DNA of 64,000 nt from Duncaniella muricolitica. GTDB taxonomy: Bacteria > Bacteroidota > Bacteroidia > Bacteroidales > Muribaculaceae. The stretch is from contig CP061009.1 in the NCBI GenBank assembly GCA_025808375.1, forward strand, positions 2,232,001 to 2,296,000, given 5' to 3'. The notes under the pieces were generated by a model. The model saw only the letters and a program-made list of their open reading frames with translations, had not been told where the DNA came from and made no database searches. Both the position numbers and the translations under genes were made by a program. This document shows, piece by piece, positions 1 to 8,312 of this stretch (its first letter is position 1; every line of letters starts with the position of its first letter).

Positions 1-34
1 TTTTTAAAGGCTATTGCTACATAGTCGTGCATTT

Positions 35-940
35 TCAGTCGTTCTTATATAATGCGTACATGTCCGAAATCCACTCCTTCATGGTCTTGCGAAGTGATAC
101 AGGACTGACAACTTCTATCATTGGTCCCGCATGAAGCAACTTCATGATAAAATCATAAGTTGGAGAAAGATATAGCTCAAAGTCAGCATATTCATCATAG
201 TCCTCGATAAGTCGCTGACTATGATGTAGCGGCAGTGATTTCAGATAATGTTTATGGTCTTCGTGGGCACGAACAACTATTTTCTCCGGTCTGACATCGT
301 AGCCGATTACAATACTGTATGCAGTCGAAAAATATTCCGCAGCATCAAAGTTTTTGGGGAGCTTATAAGTCTGCTCTATAGTCTCGGCAGTTTCTACACG
401 GTCAAGACCATAGAGTCTTATATCATCATAATAGAGATTGTGCGCCAGCACATACCAACGGTTCTCAAACAGCTTTACACAATAAGGCTCGATGAGAAAA
501 GTGTAGCCATGTGATTTTTTGAAGGGGTGATATGTTATATTGACGACTCTATTCTCTTTCATCGCCTCCAGAATAGTGGTCAGATGATCACGCCCCGAAG
601 GAATTTCGTCAACCAATATACGCCCCTTTAATGACAGATTCTCTCCTATAATATTTCCGACGGCAAATGAGTCAAGCATCCACTTTTTGAGCTTGTCTTC
701 GTCAATATCCTCCGGATTGGAGATATAATAAAGATAGCCACCAACCTTCTGGCAGTCAATCATAATCCCGAACTGCTCATAGATTGCGTCACGCCAACGG
801 TTGAACGTGGCACGATGAAGCTCGTTTCCGTCACTGAAATCTTTGTTTCGCGACCAGCGGTCGGAAAGGTCCTTGTGAGAAATCTTTCCGGCACGGCGGA
901 TTGTATCAATCAGCCAGGTGTATTTTTGCAGTTGGTTCAT
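35..940 (-). CDS. WYL-domain transcriptional regulator
   Basis: A 301-residue protein with an N-terminal winged-helix-like region (about residues 1-70) and a central to C-terminal WYL-type ligand-sensing region (about 125-200, around FLIEPYCVKLFENRWYVLAH). WYL proteins are DNA-binding regulators often tied to nucleic-acid stress or defence. It lies just downstream of rtcB on the same strand, but a -7 box (961-968) and a palindrome (972-1002) precede it, so it probably has its own promoter. A related palindrome precedes rtcB, which suggests it controls both genes; that link is inference. The start at 940 fits the promoter position, with a leader of about 15 bases. Confidence 0.85.
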   Translation of the reverse strand: MNQLQKYTWLIDTIRRAGKISHKDLSDRWSRNKDFSDGNELHRATFNRWRDAIYEQFGIMIDCQKVGGYLYYISNPEDIDEDKLKKWMLDSFAVGNIIGENLSLKGRILVDEIPSGRDHLTTILEAMKENRVVNITYHPFKKSHGYTFLIEPYCVKLFENRWYVLAHNLYYDDIRLYGLDRVETAETIEQTYKLPKNFDAAEYFSTAYSIVIGYDVRPEKIVVRAHEDHKHYLKSLPLHHSQRLIEDYDEYADFELYLSPTYDFIMKLLHAGPMIEVVSPVSLRKTMKEWISDMYALYKND

Positions 941-960
941 ATTGGTTATGTTTTACACCG

Positions 961-1002
961 CAAAGATAATTAAATCCTGTCGCATTTTGCGATACAGGAT
1001 TT
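961..1002 (-). promoter_or_regulatory. Promoter and palindromic operator of the WYL regulator
   Basis: On the minus strand a Bacteroidota -7 box TATCTTTG (961-968) is directly preceded by a palindrome at 972-1002. Its outer arms AAATCCTGT and ACAGGATTT are perfect 9-base inverted repeats, and its centre is CGCATTTTGCG. The position between the -7 and -33 regions suits a repressor site. A terminator role for rtcB is possible but there is no clear T-run. Confidence 0.6.
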
Positions 1003-1007
1003 GTTTT

Positions 1008-2264
1008 CTACTTTGAGGCCTTGAAATTAAATATCGGACGAATTATTGTGTCGATGGTGACTGTATCACCGATGTTGGCAATGATTTCTTCCGCCGGCTT
1101 ATAGACCATCGGCGACTCATCACGGGTGAAATCGTTGACTGACTCGGAATAGATACCCTTCATGGAAGCCTTGAAGTCTTCCATCGTGATTATTTCGTAT
1201 GCCTGAGTGCGGCTTAACACACGTCCGGCTCCGTGGGGTGCCGAGCAGTTCCAGTCGGGATTACCCTTGCCGGTGCAAAGCAGCGAGCCGTCACGCATAT
1301 TCAGCGGGATGATGCAACGCTCGCACTCGGCTGCCGAAATAGAGCCTTTGCGGATAATATTGTCATCGCTTATATAATTGTGGATTGACTCAAACTCTTC
1401 AAGTATTGTAATGTCGGAAAAAAAGCGCATGAGCAGCAGTGAAATAAGTTTGCGGTTGAGCACTGCCCATCGCTGACAAAGGCGCATGTCGTGAAGGTAA
1501 TGCTCGCGCGCTTCTCCCTCCACATAGCACAGGGCAGCGGGAAGAGCCGGCTCTGCTGCCTGATGCTCCCTGCGCATCTTCTTTATGACACTCTGCAATT
1601 CCGAGCGACGACCTGCCGCCTTGTATTCCTCAATGGTGCGTTTGATTGTTTCCTCAAACTCGTCGGCACCGTCGGTAAGGTGCTTCACGGCTTTTGCCTG
1701 ATAGATGTCGGCCACCTGCTTGCCAAGGTTGCGGGAGCCGGTATGGATCACAAGGTAAACATTACCGTCATCGTCCTTGTCAAGTTCGATGAAATGATTG
1801 CCACCCCCAAGTGAGCCGATTGACTTATTGATACGTCCGGAGTCTTTAATCTCACGGTAACAGTAAAGTTTCGTGACAAGTTGTTTTGCCTCACGGTAAA
1901 TTTCCATCTCCTCACCGACAAGCGGCTTGAATCCAAAACGGTCTTCACGCACAATCATACCCGAGGGCACATTGCCACGGATATGCTCGTGGAATGCATG
2001 ATAATCTATTTCGGAGAGCTTGCCGAGATTGAGTATGCGCATACCGCAGCCGATGTCAACGCCCACTATATTGGGGATAACCTTGTCACCGAGATTGCCT
2101 GTGAACCCGATGACGCAACCGGCTCCGGCATGTACGTCCGGCATGATGCGTATCTTCTTGTCAGAAAACACGACAATCGAAAGCAGTTCCTTGATTTGCT
2201 CCAAGGCAACATTCTCGATATTGTCAGTAAATATCTTTACGTCATGTCCTTCAATTATCTTCAT
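1008..2264 (-). CDS. rtcB: RtcB family RNA-splicing ligase
   Basis: A 418-residue RtcB, the GTP- and Mn-dependent ligase that joins 2',3'-cyclic phosphate (or 3'-phosphate) and 5'-hydroxyl RNA ends in RNA repair. Visible family motifs are DVHAGAGCVIG, GVDIGCGM (metal-binding Cys), GGGNHFIEL, HTGSRNLGK and PHGAGRVLSR, which carries the His that accepts GMP in the family. The start at 2264 (MKIIEGHDV) is preferred over the longer frame from 2315, because the longer frame runs into the promoter and operator. The WYL regulator follows 67 bases downstream. No RtcA cyclase or archease is seen nearby. Confidence 0.93.
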   Translation of the reverse strand: MKIIEGHDVKIFTDNIENVALEQIKELLSIVVFSDKKIRIMPDVHAGAGCVIGFTGNLGDKVIPNIVGVDIGCGMRILNLGKLSEIDYHAFHEHIRGNVPSGMIVREDRFGFKPLVGEEMEIYREAKQLVTKLYCYREIKDSGRINKSIGSLGGGNHFIELDKDDDGNVYLVIHTGSRNLGKQVADIYQAKAVKHLTDGADEFEETIKRTIEEYKAAGRRSELQSVIKKMRREHQAAEPALPAALCYVEGEAREHYLHDMRLCQRWAVLNRKLISLLLMRFFSDITILEEFESIHNYISDDNIIRKGSISAAECERCIIPLNMRDGSLLCTGKGNPDWNCSAPHGAGRVLSRTQAYEIITMEDFKASMKGIYSESVNDFTRDESPMVYKPAEEIIANIGDTVTIDTIIRPIFNFKASK

Positions 2265-2291
2265 ATTTGGGTGTTTTTTATTATTTCGATG

Positions 2292-2327
2292 CAAAGTTAG
2301 ATTGCAACTGCGCAATCATTTTGCGCA
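2292..2327 (-). promoter_or_regulatory. rtcB promoter with 7-bp inverted-repeat operator
   Basis: On the minus strand a -7 box TAACTTTG lies at 2292-2299. Just upstream, at 2309-2327, is a perfect inverted repeat TGCGCAA-TCATT-TTGCGCA. The core ATTTTGCG also occurs in the palindrome before the WYL gene. The site lies where a repressor would block RNA polymerase. Confidence 0.6.
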
Positions 2328-2399
2328 ATAAAAAATAAATTCCCGAAAATATTTCCTAAACGCAAATCTGAACGGATATTTATCTGTAGTGACATGCTG

Positions 2400-2600
2400 C
2401 TACACCCGGTATTTGTCGAGCATGCGGTTCGTTTCGAGTGCCGCCGCGCTTCTGCCCGTGACACGTCCCCCCCCTTGGTGTCCCACAGCTTTGGATCGAC
2501 TGTCAGTTTGCAACTGAACATCATCCTTAATTTTTTAGGTTCAAAATTAGTTGTTGAAGAGTCCGTTGCCGATACGCAAAACGTGGAGGAACGGTGCAAT
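2400..2600 (-). pseudogene. Relic of a tyrosine-integrase N-terminal (arm-binding) domain
   Basis: On the minus strand the translation reads FSCKLTVDPKLWDTKGG and then, one frame over, GRVTGRSAAALETNRMLDKY before a TAG at 2400-2402. Together these match the arm-type DNA-binding domain common in Bacteroidota integrases of mobile elements. The frame change falls in a run of Cs (Gs on the coding strand) near 2467-2475. Neither a full N-terminus nor a catalytic domain follows. It is a decayed fragment of a past mobile element. Confidence 0.6.
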
Positions 2601-2602
2601 CT

Positions 2603-2842
2603 TTTTCCGTAACCGGATTTGTTGCGTGAGTTGTCGGTAACTTGCTAATCCCTAACGTCTTGTTTCGCCGTTCGTGTCCGTCTGTAGCCCTTTCAGGCAT
2701 GGTTGCGGACAAGTAGCGTCGCGACGTCCTGATTTGGCTTCAGCGGTGATTGCAATGGCTTCACGAATCATCGGAAACCCGCCTGAAAACCACTGTAACT
2801 CAATTCTATCACTATATCTTTCCGCATTTCACTTTTTTGTAG
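2603..2842. other. Intergenic DNA without a supported gene
   Basis: No reading frame here looks like a conserved protein and no RNA gene was recognised. Together with the integrase relic to its left it forms a decayed gap of about 500 bases between rtcB and the next promoter. Confidence 0.5.
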
Positions 2843-2942
2843 TATCTTTGTAAATAGATATTTGACTTAACAAGGCGGCGGTAAGTCTAATATCCGAGAC
2901 ATTTGGACGTAAGGAGCGGTATGCTTTATTTTAAGTCAAATA
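2843..2942 (+). promoter_or_regulatory. Promoter -7 box followed by a long inverted repeat (candidate structured leader)
   Basis: A -7 box TATCTTTG at 2843-2850 would start transcription near 2857. Immediately after it, the perfect 12-base arms TATTTGACTTAA (2859-2870) and TTAAGTCAAATA (2931-2942) enclose 60 bases, so the RNA 5' end could close into a long stem. No known riboswitch class was recognised. No good -33 TTG is seen. The right arm overlaps the start of the small ORF at 2921. Confidence 0.45.
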
Positions 2943-3064
2943 ACCAATATTCCGGAGCAGTTCTTTTACCGTTACCATCAAAAAACTGCCTGATGAAAAG
3001 TTCTTTGCAGGGCAAAAGTGCTAAAGCGATGACGGCATCGGCGGCAAATCAATCCATGAGATAA
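2921..3064 (+). CDS. Hypothetical 47-residue protein
   Basis: A 47-codon frame starts at ATG 2921 with a strong Shine-Dalgarno-like AAGGAG at 2911-2916, which is unusual for Bacteroidota. The product (starts MLYFKSNNQYS) is polar, has no membrane segment and is not recognised. It ends 16 bases before the GNAT gene, so it could be a leader peptide or translationally linked. Another frame here also reads protein-like for a stretch (TVTIKKLPDEKFFAG), so the region could instead be a gene relic. Low confidence. Confidence 0.25.
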   Translation: MLYFKSNNQYSGAVLLPLPSKNCLMKSSLQGKSAKAMTASAANQSMR

Positions 3065-3080
3065 AACGTAACTATCAACA

Positions 3081-3611
3081 ATGAGTCTGACATTATGCCC
3101 ATATCAGCCGACGGATGCTGTGGTAATCACATCGTGGCTGAAAAACGAATATCTGATGCGCCAATGGTGTGCCGACAGGTATGAGCATTATCCCATAACG
3201 TCCGAAGATATGAATTCATATCATGAGCGTTATATTGACGGTCAACGCTCGCGCGCCTTGACAATGACGGATGGCTGTGAGGTTGTAGGATACATCACAT
3301 TGCGTAATCCTGCCGACGATCCGACAGAGCAACGGCTGGGATTTGTCATTGTAGATGATTCAAAACGAGGTCGCGGTCTTGGGAAAGTGCTTGTAGAAAT
3401 GGCTGTCTGCCATGCATTCGGGCAACTCGCAGCCGCGAAAGTGTCGCTGGGCGTATTTGACAATAACCCCGCTGCCATACATTGCTATGAAGCGGCGGGA
3501 TTTCATCGTGTTTCACGACGTGACACCGAGAGTTACGAATGCCTTGGCGAAACGTGGGACTGCATTGAAATGGTGCGATATGCAGATGCCATAATTCGAG
3601 ATATCGAGTAA
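3081..3611 (+). CDS. GNAT family N-acetyltransferase
   Basis: A 176-residue GNAT acyltransferase. The acetyl-CoA pyrophosphate-binding motif RGRGLGK lies near residue 97, preceded by the beta strand LGFVIVDD, and the C-terminal part NNPAAIHCYEAAGF is typical of the fold. Members move an acetyl group to an amine on a protein or small molecule; the substrate cannot be read from sequence. It is the first gene of a tight same-strand series reaching 8312 and the next gene starts 48 bases on. Confidence 0.85.
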   Translation: MSLTLCPYQPTDAVVITSWLKNEYLMRQWCADRYEHYPITSEDMNSYHERYIDGQRSRALTMTDGCEVVGYITLRNPADDPTEQRLGFVIVDDSKRGRGLGKVLVEMAVCHAFGQLAAAKVSLGVFDNNPAAIHCYEAAGFHRVSRRDTESYECLGETWDCIEMVRYADAIIRDIE

Positions 3612-3659
3612 GATGAGCATGGTTATTTAATGGTTAAATATTTGAATCGCAAGTGAATC

Positions 3660-4265
3660 ATGAATATAAAATCTCAACTGCAACAACTTTGTGGTGATAC
3701 AAAATCTCTACGGATTAATGACATAAATATTGAGCCGGAAATGATACGGGCTATTATGATAAATGAAGTTGTCCCGGTTGATTCTGACGATGACTTCTAT
3801 GGAAAGCCTGACTCCGCATATATGTCAACGACAATCCCGCTGTTCCGAAAAGCCGGAATAGAGGTAAATAGTATTCAGGATATATTGAACCTCGGCATCT
3901 ATATTACCAACGCCGTCAAGATGCCTAAATCGGAATACACAGTTTCAAAGGAAAGCATTGAAGAAAGTCTGCCGTATCTTGAAAAGGAGCTTGAGCTGTT
4001 TCCCAATCTTCAGGTTGTCATGCTTATGGGTGATGTGGCGAAAAAAGCCTTTAATCTGATAAGTAAAAAGGCAACCAAGAAAAACGCCGTTCCAAGTATA
4101 TCTACCTACAAATTACGTAACACCGAGATTTTCCATAAAGGATGGCGCATCCTGCCTTCGTATATAATGACAGGGCAAAACATCCTGATTGAGAAGTCAA
4201 AGTTTCAAATGGCATCAGAGGATATTGCCTTGATGTATAGACTGATAAGCGATAATGAAAAGTAA
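3660..4265 (+). CDS. Uracil-DNA glycosylase superfamily-like protein
   Basis: A 201-residue protein with the layout of the uracil-DNA glycosylase fold. An N-terminal strand INEVVP stands where family-4-type enzymes have the GEAP motif; ITNAVKMP (around 87-94) and VVMLMGDVAKKAF (around 119-131) follow, and the C-terminal LPSYIMTGQN (around 165) stands where HPSP is usual. The catalytic residues are not canonical, so activity on uracil is uncertain and it may be a DNA-repair relative with another role. Eight bases separate it from the next gene. Confidence 0.55.
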   Translation: MNIKSQLQQLCGDTKSLRINDINIEPEMIRAIMINEVVPVDSDDDFYGKPDSAYMSTTIPLFRKAGIEVNSIQDILNLGIYITNAVKMPKSEYTVSKESIEESLPYLEKELELFPNLQVVMLMGDVAKKAFNLISKKATKKNAVPSISTYKLRNTEIFHKGWRILPSYIMTGQNILIEKSKFQMASEDIALMYRLISDNEK

Positions 4266-4273
4266 CTACATCT

Positions 4274-4966
4274 ATGGGAATAATGACGAAAGAAGCCGTT
4301 TTAGGCCTGATAGACAGGATGCGTACCCCCGACCCGAAGGCAAAGGGTTTTTATGAGGGGACAGCCCAATGGGATGCGTGGCAGGAGGCTCGTAATCTGA
4401 CTGACATGTCGCTTCTGCCGGTGCTGGAAGATATTATTCGTGAACATCCCGGCGATGAAGGGAGAGATGTCCGTAAAACGGCATATTTCATTTGTCAAAA
4501 ACTCCTTGTGCATCGGTTTGACAAGGCGGGATTTGCTTTTCTGCTTGGGCAGCTCGACAAGGAAATCACCAAAGGCAATGCTATCTGGTGGGTTGACTAT
4601 CTTGAAGATATAGATGTCAGTCCGGAAACTTCCGTGGATACTTTGCTTTCGATAGCTATGCGTGGAGACAAAGATGACTTGAAATGTATATGCCGCATCA
4701 TCGAGGGATATGCCGGAAAAGGCAATATCGAATCCCGCAATGCACTGCCTGATTTGAAAGAGCGGCTAAAGGCAGCATCTAAAACCGTGCGTCAGGCCAC
4801 GGCCGATATTCTGAAAGAACACGGAGTCGTGTCGAAAATTGATATGCAGCGGTTGTCGGACGAGGACGGGGCTTTGCTTTACGAAGCTTTGAAAGCAGGC
4901 GTCATGGAGGAATACGGCATCAGCCACAAACGGTTGGACAAGCTCATAGGAGAGATTTTAAAGTAA
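4274..4966 (+). CDS. HEAT-like helical repeat protein
   Basis: A 230-residue, almost all-helical protein. The pattern of paired amphipathic helices (for example LLPVLEDIIREHPGDEGRDVRKTAYFICQKLL, residues about 39-70, and ALPDLKERLKAASKTVRQATADILKEH) resembles HEAT repeats, which act as protein-binding scaffolds. No catalytic motif and no signal peptide are seen, so it is probably cytoplasmic. It starts 8 bases after the UDG-like gene and lies 37 bases before the DUF6194-Sel1 gene, consistent with one transcript. Its exact role is unknown. Confidence 0.55.
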   Translation: MGIMTKEAVLGLIDRMRTPDPKAKGFYEGTAQWDAWQEARNLTDMSLLPVLEDIIREHPGDEGRDVRKTAYFICQKLLVHRFDKAGFAFLLGQLDKEITKGNAIWWVDYLEDIDVSPETSVDTLLSIAMRGDKDDLKCICRIIEGYAGKGNIESRNALPDLKERLKAASKTVRQATADILKEHGVVSKIDMQRLSDEDGALLYEALKAGVMEEYGISHKRLDKLIGEILK

Positions 4967-5003
4967 GTATTGGCTTCATTTTGAATGAAAAACTGATTAC
5001 AAT

Positions 5004-6068
5004 ATGGCTATTACACCTGACGATATTCTGAAATATTGCCTTGACAACTTTGACGGGCTTGTCGAGGTAAACAGCTGGGGCGAGCGTGGGGTCTTCTACA
5101 ATCCCGGCGGTGTGTTGAAACGTGGCGTGTATATATTGACAATCAAAGAAAAGGATGGCGACAATGACCGGGCTTCCCGCCTTGACCGCGATGGTGTGTG
5201 GCGTGTGAATATTGGAGTCAGAAAACAGACATTCCGCACTTTATTCGCAGAATTGCCACAACGTCCGAATAAAGGTTGTGTTGTGGATATGCCGTATGAC
5301 TTTACTGCAAAGGATGTCATTATGCCACATCCGGTCTATGCGTGGATGGGGTGGATTTGCGCTTTGACTCCATCTGAAACGACATTTGAATCATTGAAGC
5401 CTTACATCCTTGAATCTTACGAATACGCGAAAGAGAAATTCAGTAAAAAGATGGCCGGGACAGTGAACCGGTTATCTGAGGACAATGACAGAACCTCTAC
5501 CATTAGAGAAGCGATAAAACGATATAATGATATTATCGAAAGCAACGAGCCTTTCTGCATGAAGGATGAGGCTTGGTATATGATGGGGCTTGCCTATCAG
5601 GAACTGTTCGACTATAAAAAAGCCTTTGCTTGCTTCAAGAAATCCGTAGCGATGAATTATGACGAAGCCTTTGTTAAGATGGGAGATGCCTATATGGACG
5701 GGCTGGGAGTGAAGCAGAATCCGGTCATGGCTTTCCGCTGGTATCGCAAAGGTGCTGACATGGGGGAGATAAACGCCATGCTGAAACTGGCAGACTGTTA
5801 TAAGCACGGTACAGGCTGCAAGGTCAATTATTCAAAGGCGATGGAGCAATACCTGCATCTGGCGGAACGCACCGGTCGCTATTGGCAGAGATACGCTGAC
5901 GGCATCGGCAAGGCACTGTATGAAATCGGCAACATGTATCTTGAAGGGTTGGGCGTGCCGGTTGATTTGAAAAAAGCCGCCAAATATTTCCGACTTGCCG
6001 CCAAGAAAGGCAATCGGGATGCTGAAAGTGCCCTTAACTCCGATATGTTTTGTAACTTTGAAAGATAA
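5004..6068 (+). CDS. DUF6194 and Sel1-repeat fusion protein
   Basis: A 354-residue two-part protein. Residues about 1-150 match the DUF6194 pattern (PDDILKYCLDNFDG, SRLDRDGVWRVNIGV, FRTLFAELPQRPNKG), a family of unknown function also found as a stand-alone protein. Residues about 160-345 are TPR/Sel1-like repeats (MGDAYMDGLGVKQNPVMAFRWYRKGADMGE and similar), which bind partner proteins. No signal peptide is seen. The fusion suggests that DUF6194 is delivered or regulated through repeat-mediated contacts; this is inference. Confidence 0.7.
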   Translation: MAITPDDILKYCLDNFDGLVEVNSWGERGVFYNPGGVLKRGVYILTIKEKDGDNDRASRLDRDGVWRVNIGVRKQTFRTLFAELPQRPNKGCVVDMPYDFTAKDVIMPHPVYAWMGWICALTPSETTFESLKPYILESYEYAKEKFSKKMAGTVNRLSEDNDRTSTIREAIKRYNDIIESNEPFCMKDEAWYMMGLAYQELFDYKKAFACFKKSVAMNYDEAFVKMGDAYMDGLGVKQNPVMAFRWYRKGADMGEINAMLKLADCYKHGTGCKVNYSKAMEQYLHLAERTGRYWQRYADGIGKALYEIGNMYLEGLGVPVDLKKAAKYFRLAAKKGNRDAESALNSDMFCNFER

Positions 6069-6079
6069 AACGTACTGCG

Positions 6080-7255
6080 ATGAACCAACTGACAGAATAT
6101 TATAAAATCTTACAACGCTTCTCCAGCCTGTACGCCGGGGAGGGCGACGACGAACTGGCGCGGCATGCCGCCGATGCCATCACACCCTTAGCCGAAAAAG
6201 GCAATACCAAGGCGCAATATATGCTCGGACGGTATTACTCGTGGGGTTATCATCATCAATGTGATAATCAGAAAGCGATTTACTGGTTTGAAAAAGCTGC
6301 CGACAAAGGGAGCGACAAGGCTGCCGAGGCGTTGGCAAATCTCTATCGCTACGATTTTGGCGACGATGAGACAATCAGTGCGCAGGCTAAAAAGGACTTT
6401 ACACACAAATGGCATTACCGCTGGATTGAGATACTGGAGGCAAAAGCCGCCAAGGGTGTGGCAAGCGCGGCCCAGGCTCTGATGAAACTCTATGCCTATG
6501 ACTGTCCCGACGACATCGACCGCGAAGAGGGAGTGAAGATTGCCTGCAAATGGTACTACCGCTGGGTTGAAATCCTGAAAGCGCGAGCCGACAAAGGCGA
6601 TATGGCGACCAAGAAGCGTATTGCCGATATTCTATCATGGGGTACGGGTGTTCCCGATGAAGTGTTGGAGATTGTCGAATATGATGATAATTACGAAGGA
6701 ACCGCCGCTGAGTTGTATACCGAAGTGGCTGAAGAAGAGAAGGATGCCGACGCATGGTATAACCTCGGAATGATATATTACAGTGAGGCGACTGAAGAAG
6801 CTCTTCGGAAGTCATTTGACTGCTTTATGAAAGCCGCCGACATGGGCTTCAACGTAGCTTACCGCTGCATCGGCGCAGCCTACTTCGACGGGCGCGGTGT
6901 TGAAAAGGACTGGGGCAAGGCACGCGAGTGGTATCAAAAAGGAGCCGAAGCGGGCGATGTAATGTCGAAACTACTGCTTGCCCAGTGTTATAAAAGCGGT
7001 ATTGGCGGAGAAAAAGACTATGCCGAGGCTATGAAGCTCTATCGGCAGATTGCCTCCCGCCGCAACTTATACGGAAAATACAACCATGAAGTCAGTGTGG
7101 CTCAGCTCGAAATAGGCAACATGTATATGAAAGGGCTTGGCGTGGAAACCGACTTCCGCCAGGCTTACGACTGGATTCGGCTTGCCGCCGAAAACGGCAA
7201 CATCGCCGCCGAGAATGCACTGAACAACAAAAAATTCAGAGATTTCAAAAGATGA
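6080..7255 (+). CDS. Sel1-repeat protein
   Basis: A 391-residue protein built of Sel1-like repeats, including AQYMLGRYYSWGY, AYRCIGAAYFDGRGVEKDWGKAREWY and LEIGNMYMKGLGVETDF. The ends are regular repeats, while the middle (about 90-200) is more divergent with tandem HKWHYRWIEILEAKA-like units. It has no signal peptide and probably acts as a cytoplasmic scaffold. It starts 11 bases after the DUF6194-Sel1 gene and overlaps the next gene by 4 bases (ATGA), so translation is likely coupled. Confidence 0.75.
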   Translation: MNQLTEYYKILQRFSSLYAGEGDDELARHAADAITPLAEKGNTKAQYMLGRYYSWGYHHQCDNQKAIYWFEKAADKGSDKAAEALANLYRYDFGDDETISAQAKKDFTHKWHYRWIEILEAKAAKGVASAAQALMKLYAYDCPDDIDREEGVKIACKWYYRWVEILKARADKGDMATKKRIADILSWGTGVPDEVLEIVEYDDNYEGTAAELYTEVAEEEKDADAWYNLGMIYYSEATEEALRKSFDCFMKAADMGFNVAYRCIGAAYFDGRGVEKDWGKAREWYQKGAEAGDVMSKLLLAQCYKSGIGGEKDYAEAMKLYRQIASRRNLYGKYNHEVSVAQLEIGNMYMKGLGVETDFRQAYDWIRLAAENGNIAAENALNNKKFRDFKR

Positions 7256-8001
7256 AACTGCGTATGTTGTCCTTAGAGGGTGATTATGCTCTTGAAAAAC
7301 GAGAGAAGGAGAAATCCAACTATTGCTACATCCACCTGCATGCTGTCACATTCGGTATTGCTCAATATATCCTGACGGAACTGATGCCTATTGATCTTGA
7401 CGGATGTGGGCGGTTGACCATCCGTGCGAATGTCGAGCAGGAGATGATGGGCTGGCCGGGCTATAATCCGGTTCCTAAAATGGGCGTGTCGTGGTACAAT
7501 CTTGACATCGAAACATCCCGCAAGCTCTATGACCTCAAACGCTTCAGCAAGACTTTCAGCGAAGAACTCAGCAATGAGTTCGAGCAATTTGTCGCCGGCA
7601 TAATCATGGATGTTTTGGTGGAAATAGACCGGGCGCACGGTGACAGAAACCGCCTTGCGGAGCGGCGTGATGAAATTATGAACAAGATGAGGGAGTGCGG
7701 ATGCGAGAAAGAAATCCTGCTTGAAAAATACTCTAAACTCCGCCGCGACAGGAAATACAAGGCGAAGGTGTACCGCTGCATCGGACACGGTATTGGCGAC
7801 GCGATAAGAGTGGATTTGGTCGATTGTAAAAGCGACAAGGTTGTCGTGTCGGAATGGCTCGATGAGTTACCCCACACTGTCGATATGGCGGGAGCCGTCA
7901 CCCGGACAGGCTGGAACGGGGATTCCTTCAATGTGACATTTTTCCGGTCGGATTGGACAGAGACGGTGGAACTGCCTGAAAACAAAACGATAGAATCATG
8001 A
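7252..8001 (+). CDS. Conserved hypothetical protein, unknown family
   Basis: A 249-residue protein not recognised from sequence. It has no signal peptide or membrane segment. The middle (about residues 105-165) is strongly charged and helical, perhaps a coiled coil, and the ends are mixed alpha/beta with an aromatic-rich C-terminus (GWNGDSFNVTFFRSDW). Both ends overlap neighbours by 4 bases (ATGA), tying it to the two Sel1-repeat genes; a role as their functional partner is plausible. Confidence 0.6.
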   Translation: MKLRMLSLEGDYALEKREKEKSNYCYIHLHAVTFGIAQYILTELMPIDLDGCGRLTIRANVEQEMMGWPGYNPVPKMGVSWYNLDIETSRKLYDLKRFSKTFSEELSNEFEQFVAGIIMDVLVEIDRAHGDRNRLAERRDEIMNKMRECGCEKEILLEKYSKLRRDRKYKAKVYRCIGHGIGDAIRVDLVDCKSDKVVVSEWLDELPHTVDMAGAVTRTGWNGDSFNVTFFRSDWTETVELPENKTIES

Positions 8002-8312
8002 TAAAGTATACGAATAAATATACCGACAAATCGTTCGACATTGACAAATGTCGCGAATCGGCCGAATCGGGCTATGCTCCCGCACAATATCAACTCGGTC
8101 ACTGCTATGCCGCCGGACGTGGTGTTACCGAAGATTACAGCCAGACAGTCAGGTGGTATAGCAGAGCCGTGGATTTCGGCGGAAATGCTTTCCCGGAAGC
8201 ACAACGTGGTCTTGCCGACTGTTATGCCAACGGCGATGGCGTCAGGAAAAATGCTAAACAGGCGGCTTTATGGTATGCCAAGGCTGAGGAACAAAACATT
8301 CGTCCGAATTAA
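7998..8312 (+). CDS. Short Sel1-repeat protein
   Basis: A 104-residue protein made of two Sel1 repeats (AQYQLGHCYAAGRGVTEDYSQ and AQRGLADCYANGDGVRKNAK). It overlaps the preceding gene by 4 bases and is the last gene of the operon. It could be a diverged duplicate of part of the larger Sel1 proteins. No signal peptide. Confidence 0.65.
   Translation: MIKYTNKYTDKSFDIDKCRESAESGYAPAQYQLGHCYAAGRGVTEDYSQTVRWYSRAVDFGGNAFPEAQRGLADCYANGDGVRKNAKQAALWYAKAEEQNIRPN

Noticed and set aside
2859..2942. Integron attC site or retron RNA
   Set aside because: There is a long inverted repeat, but no integron core motifs, no intI and no reverse transcriptase nearby.
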